The notes below the pieces were generated by a model, which was not told the DNA's origin, ran no database searches, and saw only the letters and a list, made by a program, of their open reading frames with translations. 64,000 nucleotides of DNA. Source: Antilocapra americana. Taxonomy: Eukaryota; Chordata; Mammalia; Artiodactyla; Antilocapridae. Below are positions 1-12,278 of this stretch, piece after piece (the first letter of the stretch is position 1; each line of letters opens with the position of its first letter). The position numbers and the translations under genes were made by a program. The stretch is taken from positions 44,912,473 through 44,976,472 of the forward strand of contig ML660201.1 in NCBI GenBank assembly GCA_007570785.1, in the 5' to 3' direction.

Positions 1-841
1 TTTAGAATAGGAGGAGAAATAAAGAATTTCTCAGAAAAGTAAATACTAAACCCATCTCTAAATAAAAAAGAACAAGAAGATATGGAAAGGAAAAATCACT
101 TAAGGTAAATCACTAATTTAGTCAGTATACAGGTCAAAAAGAGAAAAACCCTATTTGTGAAAGTTATGACAAACACAAGGAACATCAAAGTGGTAAACAT
201 GTGGATGTAAAAAAGGACACCAAAATCATAAATGTGGGGAAGGAGAGTAAGAAAATGCAGATTCTTTTTTTAACATGTCTAAGCCTATATGACCATCAAA
301 CCAATGCAAGCAGATATAGGAAGGGACAAACATACTTGAAAAAGGGCAACTACAAATCAAAAACATACAATAAGTTCACAAAAACCAAAAAGACAACAAA
401 AGCATAAAATAAAAGGAACTAATCAAATTACAAAGTAAAAGAAAGGAACAGTGAGGAAACAGAATCAACTGAAAAACAAATATTAAAATAGCAATAAATA
501 CATATGTATCAATAATTATCTTAAGTATTAATGGACTGAATGCTCCAACCAAAAAAGAGAGTGGCAGCAAATTAAAAAACAAAACAAAACCCTCCTACAA
601 AATGCTGCCTACAGGACACCCACCTTAGGGCAAAGGACACATATAGATTGGAGAGGGAATGGAAAAAGGTATTTCATGCAAACGTTAATGACAAGAAGGT
701 GGGAGTTACAATCCTCGTATCAGACAAAATAGACTTTGAAGCAAAGGCCATAAAGGAAGATAAAGGAGGTCAATATATAATGATAAAAGGATCAACACAA
801 GAACAGAGTTTTCATCTGTCAACATATATGTACCTAACATG
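1..841 (+). mobile_element. L1 fragment, ORF2 endonuclease side
   Basis: Matches the bovine-type L1 pattern from just upstream of ORF2 into the endonuclease region (atta atggactgaatgctcc near 530; the translated KVGVTILVSDKIDF stretch near 700). The frame is broken by stops, and it continues on the far side of the SINE at 842-1044. Confidence 0.8.
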
Positions 842-1044
842 CATGTGTGCATGCTCTTTTGTTCTCATTCTTTCCGACTCCATGGACTAGAGCCCACTAG
901 GCTTCTCTGTCCATGGGATTCTCTAGGCAGGAATACTGGAGTGAGTAGCCATTCCCTTCTCCAGGCGGTATTTCCAAACCAGAAATCAACCTGGGTTTCC
1001 TGCACTACAGGTAGATTCTCTAACATGAGCCACCTGGGAAGCCC
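842..1044 (-). repeat. Bov-tA-type SINE (inverted)
   Basis: The reverse of the BovB-derived body (ctccatggactagagcccac) ends in the reverse tRNA head (gccacctgggaagccc). It splits the L1 endonuclease sequence. Confidence 0.85.
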
Positions 1045-1940
1045 TGCACTTAATACAGAACCACCTGAATACATAAAATGAATACCAACAGATATAAAAG
1101 GAGAAATGGATAGGAATACAGTAACAGTAGGAGACCTCAACAGCCCACTCACACCAATGGACAGATCTTCTAGACAGAAAATCAATAAGGCAACAGAGAT
1201 CCTCAACGATATAGTAGAACAGCTAGACTTAATTGACATTTTCAGGACATTACATTAAAAAAAAATACACAATCCTTTCAACTGTACATGAAACCTTCTC
1301 TGGGACTGACCACATACCAGGGCATAAAAGTAATGTCAAGAAATTTAAAAGCACAAAAATTATTTCAAGCATCTTCTCTGACTACAATGGCATGAAACTA
1401 GGAATCAACCACAGGAAAAGAAATGAGAAAAAGATGATTACATGGAGACTAAACAACATGCTATTAAAAAACAAATGGATCAAGAAGGAAATTAAAGAAA
1501 ACCTTGAAACCCACAGACTTAGAGAACAAACTTATGATTGCCGGGGGGAAGGATGAGGAAGGGATAGTTAGGGAGTTTGGTATGGACATGTACACACTGC
1601 TATATTTAAACTGGATAACCAACAAGGATCTGCTGTATAGCACATAGACCTCTGCTCAGTGTTATCTGGCTGCCTGGATAGGAGGGGATTTTGGGGGAGA
1701 ATGGATACATATATATGTAGGGCTGAGACCCTTTGCTGTTCACCTGAAACTATCACAACATTGTTAATCAGCTATAGGCCAATAGAAAATAAAAAGGTAA
1801 AAAAAAAATAGTATCTTGAGACAAACAAAAGTGAAAACACAACCATACAAAATCTATGAGATGCAACGAGACGTTCTTAGAGGGAAGATACAAGCCTTTC
1901 TCAAAAAAACAAACAAGAAAAATTTCAAATAAATGACCTA
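1045..1940 (+). mobile_element. L1 fragments: endonuclease, 3' UTR, ORF2 piece
   Basis: 1045-1520 continues the endonuclease domain (asparagine/aspartate-rich segment, then the cacaggaaaagaaatgagaa part). It jumps at about 1525 to a 3' UTR-like end (about 1525-1795), so most of ORF2 was deleted. A further ORF2 piece follows at 1800-1940. Confidence 0.75.
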
Positions 1941-2478
1941 AAGTAAAAGTCATTCAGTGGTGTCCAACTCTTTGTGATGCCATGGACTATACAGTCTGTG
2001 GAATTCTCCAGGCCAGAACACTGGAGTAGGTAGCCTTTCCCTTCTCCAGGGGATCCTCCCAACCCAGGGATGGAACCCAGGTCTCTGGCATTGCAGACGG
2101 ATTCTTCACCAGCTGAGCCACACAAGCAAAAGTGTAAGTGAAGTCGCTCAGTTGTGTCTGACTCTTTGTGACCCCATGGATTATAGCCTACTAGGCTCCT
2201 CCGTCCATGGGATTTTCCAGGCAAGAGTACTGGAGTGGGTTGCCATTTCCTTCTCCAGAGGATCTTCCCAACCCAGGGATCGAACCCAGGTCTCTTGCAT
2301 TGTAGGCAGACGCTTCACCATCTGAGCCACCAGGGAAATCTAGGGAAGCCCAATAATCCTGGAGTGGGTAGCCTATCCCTTCTCCAGGGGATCTTCCAGA
2401 CTCAGTAATCGAACCGGGGTCTCCTGCGTTGCAGGTGCATTCTTTACCAACTGAACTATCCGGGAAGCCAAACTGCTA
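1941..2478 (-). repeat. Cluster of three inverted Bov-tA/Bov-A2 SINE units
   Basis: Three successive copies of the inverted BovB-derived body (about 1945-2125, 2130-2345 and 2350-2475), the third truncated. They sit inside an L1 fragment. Confidence 0.85.
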
Positions 2479-2607
2479 CCTAAAACAATTAGGAAAAGAA
2501 CAAACAAAACCTAGTGAGCAGAAGGATGAAATACTAAGGACGTGGGAGAAAACAAATAGAGATTAAAAAACAAATATAGATTAGAAAAAAATCAATAATA
2601 AAATGAA
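2479..2607 (+). mobile_element. L1 ORF2 fragment
   Basis: Short A-rich piece continuing the L1 interrupted by the SINE cluster; no intact frame. Confidence 0.6.
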
Positions 2608-3025
2608 GGACTGGGTCTTCCCTGTTGGTCTAGTGGTTAAGAATCCACCGTGCAATACAAGGGACGTGAGTTCGATCCCTGATCCAGGAAGATCCCCTGC
2701 AGAAGGAAATGGCAACCCACTCCAGTATTCTTGCCTGGGAAATCCTTTGGACAGAGGAGTGTGGCAGGCTACAGTCCACGGGGTCGCAAAAGAGTCAAAC
2801 ACGATTTAGCGACTAAACAACAACAACAAGCACACTCTAGGGCTTGTGAGCCATAGCTAATGAGGCCCTGCGCAGCAACTACTGAAGCACCTAGAGCCTC
2901 TGCTCCACAACAAGAGAAGCCACCCCAATGAGAAGCCCGTTCAACATAGCTGGAGAGAGCCCCTGCTCTCTGCAACTAGAGAAAGCCCACATGCGGCAAA
3001 GAAGATTCAGTGTACCCAAAAAAAA
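2608..3025 (+). repeat. Composite Bov-tA plus CHR-type SINE
   Basis: 2611-2828 has a tRNA head followed by a BovB-derived body ending in an (AAC)n run. 2829-3025 is the body of a CHR-type SINE (cacaacaagagaagccacc). Either two insertions abut or one lies within the other. Confidence 0.8.
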
Positions 3026-3167
3026 CAAAGCGGTGTTTACATGTGAAAGAAAAATTTAATAAAAAAGAATGGGAGAAAATATTTGCAAACAAAGCAACTG
3101 ACAGGGATTATCTCCAAAATAAACAAACAGCTTATGCAGCTCAGTATCAAAAAAAAAAAAACTAACA
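3026..3167 (+). mobile_element. L1 ORF2 fragment
   Basis: Contains aatgggagaaaatatttgca, diagnostic of the L1 ORF2 C-terminal third. Confidence 0.8.
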
Positions 3168-3425
3168 GGACTTCCCTGGTGGTCCAGTGGTTAAAAATCC
3201 ACCTGCCAATGCAGGGGGTACGGGTTTGATCCCTGGTCAGAAGACTCCACATGGTATGGGACAACGAAGCCTGCACACCACAATCAAGAAGCCCACACGC
3301 TATAAAAAAAAAAAAAAAAAGAAGCCCACATGCTGCAGCTAGAGACTGGCCCTCGATTGCTGAAACTAGAGAAAGCCCAGGCACAGAAACAAAGACCCAA
3401 GGCAGCCTAAATAAATAAAATTTAA
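3168..3425 (+). repeat. CHR-type tRNA SINE
   Basis: Head ggacttccctggtggtccag, tail of A-rich taaataaaa. A 17-A run sits mid-element at about 3304-3320. Confidence 0.85.
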
Positions 3426-3575
3426 AACAAACAACTTACTGAAAAAAAATAGGCAGAAGACATTTTTAATTAAATTGCCATTTCTCCAAAGAAGACAAAC
3501 AGATGGCCAATAGGCATATGAAAAGATGCTCAACATCACTAAATATTAGAAAAATGCACATCAAAATTAAAATGA
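3426..3575 (+). mobile_element. L1 ORF2 fragment
   Basis: Contains atttctccaaagaagacaaa, the same L1 ORF2 stretch seen at 9520, 10980 and 49530. Confidence 0.85.
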
Positions 3576-3888
3576 GGGCTTCCTTGGTGGCTCAGTGGTA
3601 AAGGATCCACCTGCCAGTGCAGGAGACACAGGTTTGATCCCTGGTCCAGGAAGATCCCACAGGCTGTGGAGAAACTACAACTATCGAGCCCGTGCTCTAG
3701 AGCCCAGGAGCCACAACTACTGAAGCCCATGGACCTTAGATTCCATGCTCTGCAACAAGAGAAGCCACCACAATGAGAAGGTGGAACACTGCAATTAGAG
3801 AGCAGCTCCTGCTAACCACAACTAGAGAAAAACCCTGCAGCAACAAAGACCCGGCATACCCAAATATAAACAAATAAAATTATTTTTT
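3576..3888 (+). repeat. CHR-type tRNA SINE, full length
   Basis: About 310 bp from gggcttccttggtggctcag to an aaataaaatta tail. Confidence 0.88.
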
Positions 3889-4241
3889 AAAAAACACTAA
3901 AATGATGTATTACCTCATACCAGTCAGAATGGCAATCAACAACAAATCTACAAACAATAAATGCTGGAGAGGGTGTGGAGAAAAGGGAACCCTTGTACAC
4001 TGTGGGTGGAAATGTAAATTGGCACAGCCATTATGGAGTACAGTATGGAGGTTCCTTAAAGAACTGAAAATAGAACTACCATATGACCCAGCAATCCCAC
4101 TCCTGGCATATACCCAGATAAAAAACAGAATTCAGAAGAGACATGCACCCCAGTGTTCACTGCAGCACTATTTTCAACAGCAAGACATGGAGGCAAACTA
4201 AATGTCCATCACAGAAGAATGGATAAAAAGGTGAGATGACA
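3889..4241 (+). mobile_element. L1 ORF2 C-terminal fragment
   Basis: An open stretch at 3902-4201 (99 codons) reads through the conserved ORF2 C-terminal Cys-rich segment ([20 protein letters not shown]) and then breaks. Confidence 0.9.
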
Positions 4242-4415
4242 GGACTTCCCTGGTGGTCCAGTGGCTAAGGTTTCACACTCCCAATGCAGGGGGCCTAGGT
4301 TCAATCACTGGTCAGGGAACTAAATCCCACATGCTGCAACTAAGGATTCACACGCCACCACTAAACATCCTACATGCCACAACTGAGACCTAGCAGAGTT
4401 AAATAAATAAATAAC
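4242..4415 (+). repeat. CHR-2-type tRNA SINE
   Basis: Head aggacttccctggtggtcca, body with repeated catgccacaact units, tail aaataaataaataac. Confidence 0.85.
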
Positions 4416-4905
4416 AAAAAAACCAATATGGCACATACATACAACAGAATATTGATCAGTCATAAAAAGAAATGAAATCATGCCATCTGCAGAGACATGG
4501 ACAGACCTACAGAAGGTCAAACACAGTGAAATAAGTCAGAAAGAGAAGATCCGATATCATACATTAACCCATATATATGGAATCTAAAAAAAAATGGTAT
4601 AGGCGAACCTATTTGCAAAGTAGAAAGAGAGACACTGACATAGAAAACAAAGGTATAGACACCAAGGAGGTAAAGGTGGCCGTAGGATGAATCAGGAAAT
4701 TGGGACAGACATACACTACTATGTACAAAATAGATGCTAATGAGATCTATTCTCAGTGTTATATGGTGACCTAAATGGGAAGAAAATCCAAAAAGGAGGG
4801 GAAATATGGATATGTATGGCTGATTCACTTTGCTGCACAGCAAAAAATAACATATCACTGTAAAACAACCTTACTTCAATAAAATTTTTTTAAAAGAATA
4901 TATAG
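4416..4905 (+). mobile_element. L1 ORF2 end and 3' UTR
   Basis: Continues the L1 interrupted by the SINE. It ends in a typical 3' UTR (aaaacaaccttacttcaata) and a T/A-rich tail, closing the L1 unit scattered over 2479-4905. Confidence 0.8.
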
Positions 4906-5852
4906 AAATTTTGGACACTAGAAGTGAAAAAGAATCTCTAATTAAAAAACAAAAAACCTCCCTACAAATAAAACTCCCTACAAATAAATAAAACTCCCTA
5001 CAAATAAAACTCCAGGACGAGAGGCAACTTCTTCCAAACAAACAAAGAACTTACACTGATTCTTCTCAAACTCTCCCAAAAGTCTGAAGAGGCAGGAAGA
5101 CTCCCAGATACACTCTATGAAGCCACCTGATACCAAAACCAGGCAAAAACCAAAAAAGAAAACTACAGGCCAGTATCTTCGATGAATACAGACGCAAAAA
5201 TTCTCAACAAAGTATAAGCAAGTTGAACCCAACAACACATAAGCAAGGTCACACATAATGACCAGGTGAGATGCATCCTCAGTTCACAGGATGGTTCAAC
5301 ATTTCCAAATCAATCAATGTAATACAACACATTTGCAAAGGTCAAAAACCACACAACCATCTCAATAGATGCAGAAAAAGCATTTGACAAAATTCTTCAT
5401 CCATTCATGATAAAAAGTCTTACCAAACGGCATAATCAGAACACATCTCAATATAAGAAGAGCCATTTCTGACGAACCCAGAGTCAAAATAATACTAAAC
5501 AGTGAAAAGCTGAAAGCTTTCCCACTAAAATCTGTAGTAAGTCAAGAATGTCCGCTCTGACCACTTCTATTCAACATAGTATTGGAAGTCCTAACCACAG
5601 CAATCAAAAAATAAATAGAAATAAAAGGTATCCGAATTGGAAAGCAAGAGGTAATTGTCACTAGATACAGATAATATAATTCTATGCATAGAAAACCCTA
5701 AGGACTCCACACTGAAACTACTAGATCTAATAAACAAATTCAGCAAAACAGCAAGCTACATTAACATTCAGAAATTGGTTGCATTTCTTTACACTAATAA
5801 TAAAATATCAGAAAGATACTGTAAAAAAACAATAACTTTTAAAATTCAACTA

Positions 5853-6040
5853 GGACTTCCCTGGTGGCCCTGTGGCTAAGGCTCCATGCTCCAAACGCAG
5901 GGAGCCCAGGATCAATCCCTGGTCAGGGTTTATGGGATCTATCCCACAAGCTGCAACTAAGAGTTCACATGCCACAATTACAACTGAAGATCCCACATGT
6001 GGCTTCTAAGATCTGGTGCAGCCGAATAAACAAATGAAAA
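5853..6040 (+). repeat. CHR-2-type tRNA SINE
   Basis: Head aggacttccctggtggccct; body of catgccacaattacaactg-like units; A-rich tail. Confidence 0.83.
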
Positions 6041-6483
6041 GAAATATTAAATAAAACTGCAACAAAACAAACCCTTAGGAATAAATCTGATCAAAGAGGT
6101 TAAGACACTGAGAACTATAATACATTACTAAAGGAAATTAAATCAGATTTAGAGAAATGGAAAAATAGGAAGAATTAACATTGTTAAATGGCAATACTAC
6201 CCAAGGCAATCTACAGATTTAATATGATTCTTATCAAAGTACCCATCACACTTTTCACAGAAATAGAATAATCCAAAACTGTACATGGAATATAAAAGGC
6301 CCAGAATTGCCAAAGCAATCTTGAGGAGAAAAAGAAAACAAAGCAGGAGATATAACTCTCCCAGACTTCACACAATACTACAGAGCTACAGTAATCAAAA
6401 GAGTGTGTCATTGGTGCAAAAACATACATACGGATCAACAGAACACAGTAGAGAGCCCAAAAATAAATCCACATTGTGAAAGG

Positions 6484-6785
6484 GACAGTCACTCAGTCGT
6501 GTCCAACTCTTTGCAACCCCATGGACTGTAGCCCACCAGGCTTCTCTGCCCATGGAATTCTCCAGGCAAGAATACTGGAGTGGGTTGCCATTTCCTACTC
6601 CAGAGGATCTTCCCAACCCAGGGATCAAACCAGGGTCTCCAAATTGCAGGCAGATTCTTCACTATCTGAGCCACCAGGGAAGCCCCAAGAATACTGGAGT
6701 GGGTAACCATTCCCTTCTCCTGAGGATCTTCCAACCCAGAGATCAAACTCAGGTACCCGACACTGCAGGCAGATTCTTTACAAAT
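6484..6785 (-). repeat. Inverted Bov-tA/Bov-A2 SINE with a partial second unit
   Basis: A full inverted unit at 6484-6685 is followed by a truncated second unit at 6686-6785, a Bov-A2-like arrangement. Confidence 0.85.
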
Positions 6786-7185
6786 CCATGTACCTGTGGT
6801 CAATTAACCTTTGACAAAGGAGGTAAGAATATACAATAGAAAAAAAAAGGCAGTCTCTTCAGCAAGGGGTGCTGGGATAGTTGGACAGCCACATGTAAAT
6901 CAGCAAAGTTAGACCGCACCCTCACACCATGCTCAAAAAATAAACTCAAATTAGCTTAAAGACTTCAACGTAAGTCATAGCACCATAAAACTCCTAGAGG
7001 AGAGAATAGGCAAAACATTCTCTGATATAAATTGTACAAGTGTGTTTTCTTAGGTCAGTCTCTCAAGGCAATAGAAATAAAAACAAAAATAAACAAATGG
7101 GATATAATAAAACTTACAAGCTTTTGCAAAGCAAAGAAAGCAATAAATAAAATGAAAAGACAAAGTATGGAATGGGAGAGAGATA

Positions 7186-8812
7186 GGCTTGAGGAGGAAA
7201 ACAGGATTCAGGAACAAGGAGAGGCCCAAACTTGGAGGCAGCCCTAGCCTCCACCTTTCCTCAGGGTTACCTCCCTGAGACAGCCCTTGGCAGGGGCAGG
7301 ACTAGAAAATCCGGGTCAGGGCCACTGCCCAGCTGGGAATGGATGTTTTAAATGCAGCCAGAAGGACTTCCCTGATGGTCCAGTGGTTAAGATTCCACCT
7401 GCCAACGCAGGGGACACAGGTTCAGTCTCTGGTCCAGGGAGATCCCACATGCCTTGGGGCAACTAGCCCCTTGTGCCCTGACTACTGAAAGCCTGCACGC
7501 TCTAGAGGCCATGCTCTACAAGAAAAGTCACCACAATGGGAAGTCCTGACACTGCAATGAAGAGTAGCCCCAACTCGTGGTAACTAGAGAAAGGCTGCTA
7601 AGCCATGAAGACCCAGTGCAGCCAAAAATAATTAATTAAAAAATAATAATAATAAACAAATGTAGCCAGGAGGGCCGCTGGAAGGACAAATGCCCCTCTA
7701 TGGGAAAAATCTGCAGGGACTCTGCCTGGTATGCAAACCAGAGGGCCACTGGAAGCACGACTGCCCCCAGTCCTGAAGGGGACTCGGGGCTCCCAAACTG
7801 ATGCTGGCTGAGAGCACTGAGGGCCCAGGACCCGCCCTGGCTCCCAGAGGACATCAGGGGGGAGCCTTGGGTAATACTTGGCATGGCAGGGGGGAAGGGT
7901 TGGTTTTTTTTGTTGTTGTTATTAACAGATCCACCTATACTGTGATGCTGATTTCCCTGGACCCTTGTTCTCCCCATCCTGTATAGTAACAGGGATTGAT
8001 GGCGCCCAAAGCCAAATGATTCACACCACCCATCAGCTGCTTACTAGGAAAGTTGACCCTGGTGCACCAGCTCCTGCTCATGTCTGAGTGCCCCAACCCC
8101 ATGCTGAGAAGGGAGATGCTCACTCAATTCCAGACAATTGTTCAATTTGGAGACACCCTCAGAGAAGGCACCCACCAGGAGAAATCACTATTCTTGGCCA
8201 TGAAGCCCTCCTCAGTCACCCTTAGAGGAGGTCTCCCCTTCACCCCATACTGTTTCTCAAATAAACCCCTCTTTCTGGAACACTGAGGTTCCTGGAAGAG
8301 CTATAATGTGCCTCTGGTTAGGTTTCATTGGAACTCATGAACAAAAACAGTATCCCTAGAGACCCGAGGCCCAATGAGGTCCAGCATTTAATAACCAGGT
8401 TCTTAATATATGAGCTCTTATGACCCTGGGCAAATGAGGATACTCAATCTTTCCTCACAAGGCCCAGATTTCTACCCAACAGATTAAGTACATGGGGAAA
8501 CAGCTCACCCTTCAGATGAGGATCAAAAGGAAGTCACTGTAACCCTCCAACACCCACTCACCCACCCACCGACCCCCAACGAAGGGGCAACTGAGGGCCT
8601 TTCTGGGGATGGCAGGATTTTTCAGGATTTGGGTTCATAGCAAAGCCTCTCCATGAAACCCTAAAAGGAAGTGACCACAAACCTCTCAACTGCAATGAAA
8701 ACTGCTAACAGGCGTTCCTAGCTCTAAAATAAAAATTACAGACTAGCTCTGTGTTAGGTCTCCCAAATTTAAAAAAACCCTTTCTCCTCTATATAGCTGA
8801 GAGACAAATAGC
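7186..8812 (+). pseudogene. ERV1 remnant: gag nucleocapsid to pol reverse transcriptase
   Basis: Start of a decayed class I endogenous retrovirus. A Cys-x2-Cys-x4-Arg-x4-Cys box (7344-7355 continued at 7661-7693, split by a SINE) is a nucleocapsid zinc knuckle with its His changed to Arg. A second box at 7723-7764 has an intact CCHC spacing but lies in a different frame. Downstream to about 8,450 the coding sense is lost. Around 8600-8810 a reverse-transcriptase C-terminal/connection-like stretch can be recognised (IAKPLHETLKGSDHKPLN), with an in-frame stop. An L1 interrupts it at about 8812. The family assignment is by protein pattern; it is inactive. Confidence 0.65.
7365..7657 (+). repeat. 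CHR-type SINE inserted in ERV gag zinc knuckle
   Basis: Flanked by a 15-16 bp target-site duplication (7350-7364 and 7658-7673; two differences), which proves insertion after the retrovirus was in place. Confidence 0.88.
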
Positions 8813-9355
8813 CAAAGCAGTCTTGAGAAAGAAAAACAGCCAGAGAATCAGGCTCCCTGCCTTCAGACTATACTACAAAGCTAGAGTCACCACAATAGTA
8901 TGGTACTAGCACAAAATCAGAAATATAAATCAATGGGACAAGGTAGAAATCCTAGAAATAAACCTACACACCTATGGTCAATAAATCTGTGACAAAGGAG
9001 GCAAGACTATACAACTGAGAAAAAACAACCTTTTCAGTAAATACTGCTGGGAAAACTAGACAGCTATATGTAAAAGAATGAAATTAGATCATTCTCTAAC
9101 AATATACACAAAAATAAACTCAGAAATAAACTGTTGATTGGTCTCCTAGAGTAACAGAAATAAAAACAATAATAAACAAATGGGACTCAATTAAACTCAA
9201 AAACTATGCATAGCGAAGGGAACCATAAACCAAAGGAAAGGACAACCCACAGAATGGGAGAAAATATTTACACATGATGCAACCAACAAGAGATTAATCC
9301 CCCAAATTTACAAACAGCTCATATAACTCAATATCAAAAAACAAAACAAAAAAAT

Positions 9356-9473
9356 GAGTTTCCCTGGTGGACGAGTGGTTAAGACTCTGTGCTCCCACCA
9401 CAGCAGGCGAGACTTCCACGCTTTGTCAGGGAACTTCCACATGCCATGAGGTGCAGTCAAAAAATAAAAATAA
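9356..9473 (+). repeat. CHR-2-type tRNA SINE, short
   Basis: Degenerate head gagtttccctggtggacgag, A-rich tail; about 118 bp. Confidence 0.75.
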
Positions 9474-9671
9474 CAACCTAGACAATCCAATCAAAAACTG
9501 GGCAGAAGACCTATACAGACATTTCTCCAAAGAAGACATACAGAGAGCCAAGATGAATATGAAAAGATGCTTAAAATCACTAATTACTAGAGAAATCCAA
9601 ATCAAAACTACAATGAGTTATCACCTCACCCCAATGCGAAAAAATGGCCATCATCATAAAGTCTAGAAACA

Positions 9672-9998
9672 GGCTTCCCTGGTGGCTCAGGTAAAGAATC
9701 TGCCTGTCAATGCAGGAGACACAGGTTCTATCCCTGGCCAGGGAAGGTTCCACATGCTGCAGAGCAACTAAGCCATACAGCTCAACTGCTGAGCCCGTGC
9801 TGTAGAGCCCAGGAGCTGCAACTACTGAAGCCCATGTGCAAGGGCTTGTGCTCTGCCACAAGAGAAGCCCCTGCAGTGAGAAGCCCAGGCAGTGCAACTA
9901 GAGAGTAGCTCTCACTTGCCTCAACTAGAGGACAATTCATGCAGTAACTAAGACCCAGCATAGCCAAAAATAAAATAAATGGATAAAATTATTTTTTT
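9672..9998 (+). repeat. CHR-type tRNA SINE, full length
   Basis: Head ggcttccctggtggctcag, body with gctctgccacaagagaagcc, tail aaataaataaataga-like. Confidence 0.87.
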
Positions 9999-10611
9999 AA
10001 GTCTACAAACAATAAATACTGGAGAGAGTGTGGATAAAGGGGACCCTGCCTATAGTGTTGATGGGAATATAAATCAGTAAAGCCACTATAGAGAACAGTA
10101 TGGAGGTGCCTTAAAAAATGAAAAATAGAGCTACCATATGACCCAGCAATTCCACTCCTAGGCATATATCCAGAGAAAACCATGGTTGAAAACGATACAT
10201 GCATCCCAATATTCACTGCAGTGCTGTTTACAACAGCCAGGACACGGAAGCAACCTAAATGCCCATGGATAGATGAATGGATAAAGATATGAGATATATA
10301 GAGATAGACAGATATACACACAATGCAATATTACTCAGCCTGAAGGAAATGCCATTTGCAGCAACATGGATGGACCATGCTGGAGATATTCCTACTAAGT
10401 GAAATCAGTCAGACAGATAAAGACAAATAACGTATGACATCACTTAATGCAGAATCTTTTAAAAAGAAATGATACAAATGAACTGATTTATAAAACAGAA
10501 ACAGACTCACAGATTTAGAAAACAAACTTACGTTTACCAAAGGGGAAAGGCCCAGGGGAGGGATAAATTGGGATTTGGGATTGACGTATACACACTACTA
10601 TATTTAAAATT

Positions 10612-11874
10612 ACAAAGATAAACTCAAAATGGATCAAAGATCTAAGCATAAGATCAGAAACTATAAAACTTCTAGAGGATAACATAGGCAAAACACTCTC
10701 TGCCATAACCCAAAGCGGGATACTCCATGACCCACCTCCCAGAATATTGGAAATAAAAACACGAATAAACAAATAGGACCTAATTAAAATTAAAAGCTTT
10801 GGCACAACAAAGGAAACTATAAGCAAGGTGAAAAGACAGCCTTCAGAATGGGAGAAAATAATAGCCAATGAAGCAACGGACAAACAATTAATCTCAAAAA
10901 TATACAAGCAACTCCTGCAGCTCCATTCTAGAAAAATAAACAACCCAATTAACAAGTGGGCCAAAGAACTTAACAGACATTTCTCCAAAGAAGATATAAA
11001 AATGGCTAACAAACACATGAAAAGATGCTCCACATCACTCATTATCAGAGAAATGCAAATCAAAACCACAATGAGGTACCACTTTACACCAGTCAGAATG
11101 GCTGCCATCCAAAAGTCTACAAGCAATAAATGCTGGAGAGGATGTGGAGAAAAGGGAACCCTCTTACACTGTTGGTGGGAATGCAAACTAGTACAGCCAC
11201 TATGGAAAACAGTGTGGAGGTTCCTTAAAAAGCTGCAAATAGACCTGCCATATGACCCAGCAATCCCACTGCTGGGCATATACACCAAGGAAACCAGAAT
11301 TGAAAGAGACACGTGTACCCCAATGTTCATCGCTGCATTGTTTACAATAGCCAGGACATGGAAGCAACCTAGATGCCCTGACGAATGGATAAGAAAGCTG
11401 TGGTACATATACACAATGGAATATTACTCAGCATTAAAAAAAATTCATTTGAAGCAATTCTACTCAGATGGACGAAACTGGAGCCCATTATCCAGAGTGA
11501 AGTAAGCCAGAAGCAAAAACAACAATACAGTATATTAACACATATATATGGAATTTAGAAAGACGGTAATGAGAACCCAACATGCGAGACAGCAAAAGGA
11601 ACGCAGATGTATAGAATAGACTTGTGGACTCTGTGGATGAGGGTAAGGGTGGGATGATATGGGAGAAGGGCATTGAAACAAGTTAATTATCATATGTCTA
11701 ATCAATCGCCAGCCCAGGATTGATGCTCGGGGCTGGTGCAGTGACATTTCCCGGGGGGGAGGGAGGAGGGAGGGGGGTTCTGGAGGGGGAGCATATGTAA
11801 ACCCATGGTGATATCATGACATTGTATGGCAAAAACAATAAAAAAAACAATTTAAAAAAATTAAATAAATAAAA
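10612..11874 (+). mobile_element. Younger 5'-truncated L1 with long ORF2 tail
   Basis: About 1.25 kb of L1 3' end. An open frame of 225 codons at 10828-11505 covers the ORF2 C-terminus, including [20 protein letters not shown] and [11 protein letters not shown], with no stop until close to the natural end. It is followed by a G-rich 3' UTR stretch (11755-11790) and an A-rich tail (11830-11874). It lies inside the 3' UTR of the older L1. Intactness against the other copies suggests it is younger. Exact ends and the target duplication are ambiguous. Confidence 0.82.
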
Positions 11875-12056
11875 TTACAAAATAAAAGATAACCAACAAG
11901 GGCCTCCTGTATAGTGCTGAAAACTCTACTCAATAGTCTGTAATAACGTAAATGGGAAAAGAATTTGAAAAAGTATATATATATATATATAAAACTGAAT
12001 CACTACTGAAATTAACAAATGTTGAAAATCAACTATGCTCCAGTATAAAATAAAAA

Positions 12057-12278
12057 TTAAGTAACAATCATTTTATGAATTAATTTAAGAAACAATGATT
12101 TACTGATGGAAGCAGCTTTATACACAAAGGGGTAAGGCCATCTGGCTATGTCCATAGTCAGTCTGTGAACAACTGCTGAGCCTGGAGTTCTACCCTCTGA
12201 CACTTCCATGCAAAAGGCCAAGCTGATCCCCTTGACCAGAGCACTCCAGCTAGGAAAAGGATTAAGAATCAACATGGG
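12057..12278 (+). pseudogene. ERV1 pol remnant: RNase H part
   Basis: Translation of about 12110-12275 gives an RNase H-like stretch (SMQKAKLIPLTRALQLGKG) with two upstream stops. It is collinear with the RT remnant at 8600-8810 and the integrase remnant at 13850 onward. Confidence 0.6.

Larger units (their letters stand above)
4906..7185 (+). mobile_element. L1 ORF2 reverse transcriptase region, interrupted
   Basis: Collinear ORF2 pieces at 4990-5850, 6040-6483 and 6785-7185, separated by SINEs. The first covers the reverse-transcriptase core (actacaggccagtatcttcg near 5162). Many stops and frameshifts. The element stops abruptly near 7185, where ERV gag-like sequence begins. Confidence 0.8.
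8813..12056 (+). mobile_element. L1 inserted into ERV pol, itself hit by a younger L1
   Basis: Older L1 ORF2 to 3' UTR sequence at 8813-9355, 9474-9671, 9999-10611 and 11875-12056. It separates the ERV reverse-transcriptase remnant from the RNase H remnant. SINEs and a second L1 interrupt it. The segment across the younger L1 resumes in the 3' UTR (aaccaacaagggcctcctgt). Confidence 0.8.

Noticed and set aside
1941..2478. CRISPR-like array from repeated units
   Set aside because: The repeats are inverted Bov-tA/Bov-A2 SINEs in a mammalian genome, with no uniform repeat-spacer spacing.
3576..3888. tRNA(Glu) genes suggested by box A/B-like sequences
   Set aside because: All such matches are tRNA-derived SINE heads lacking a complete cloverleaf and followed by SINE bodies.
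7801..8286. Intact ERV protease
   Set aside because: Fragments lie between gag and RT where protease should be, but no Asp-Thr/Ser-Gly active-site motif in a continuous frame could be found.
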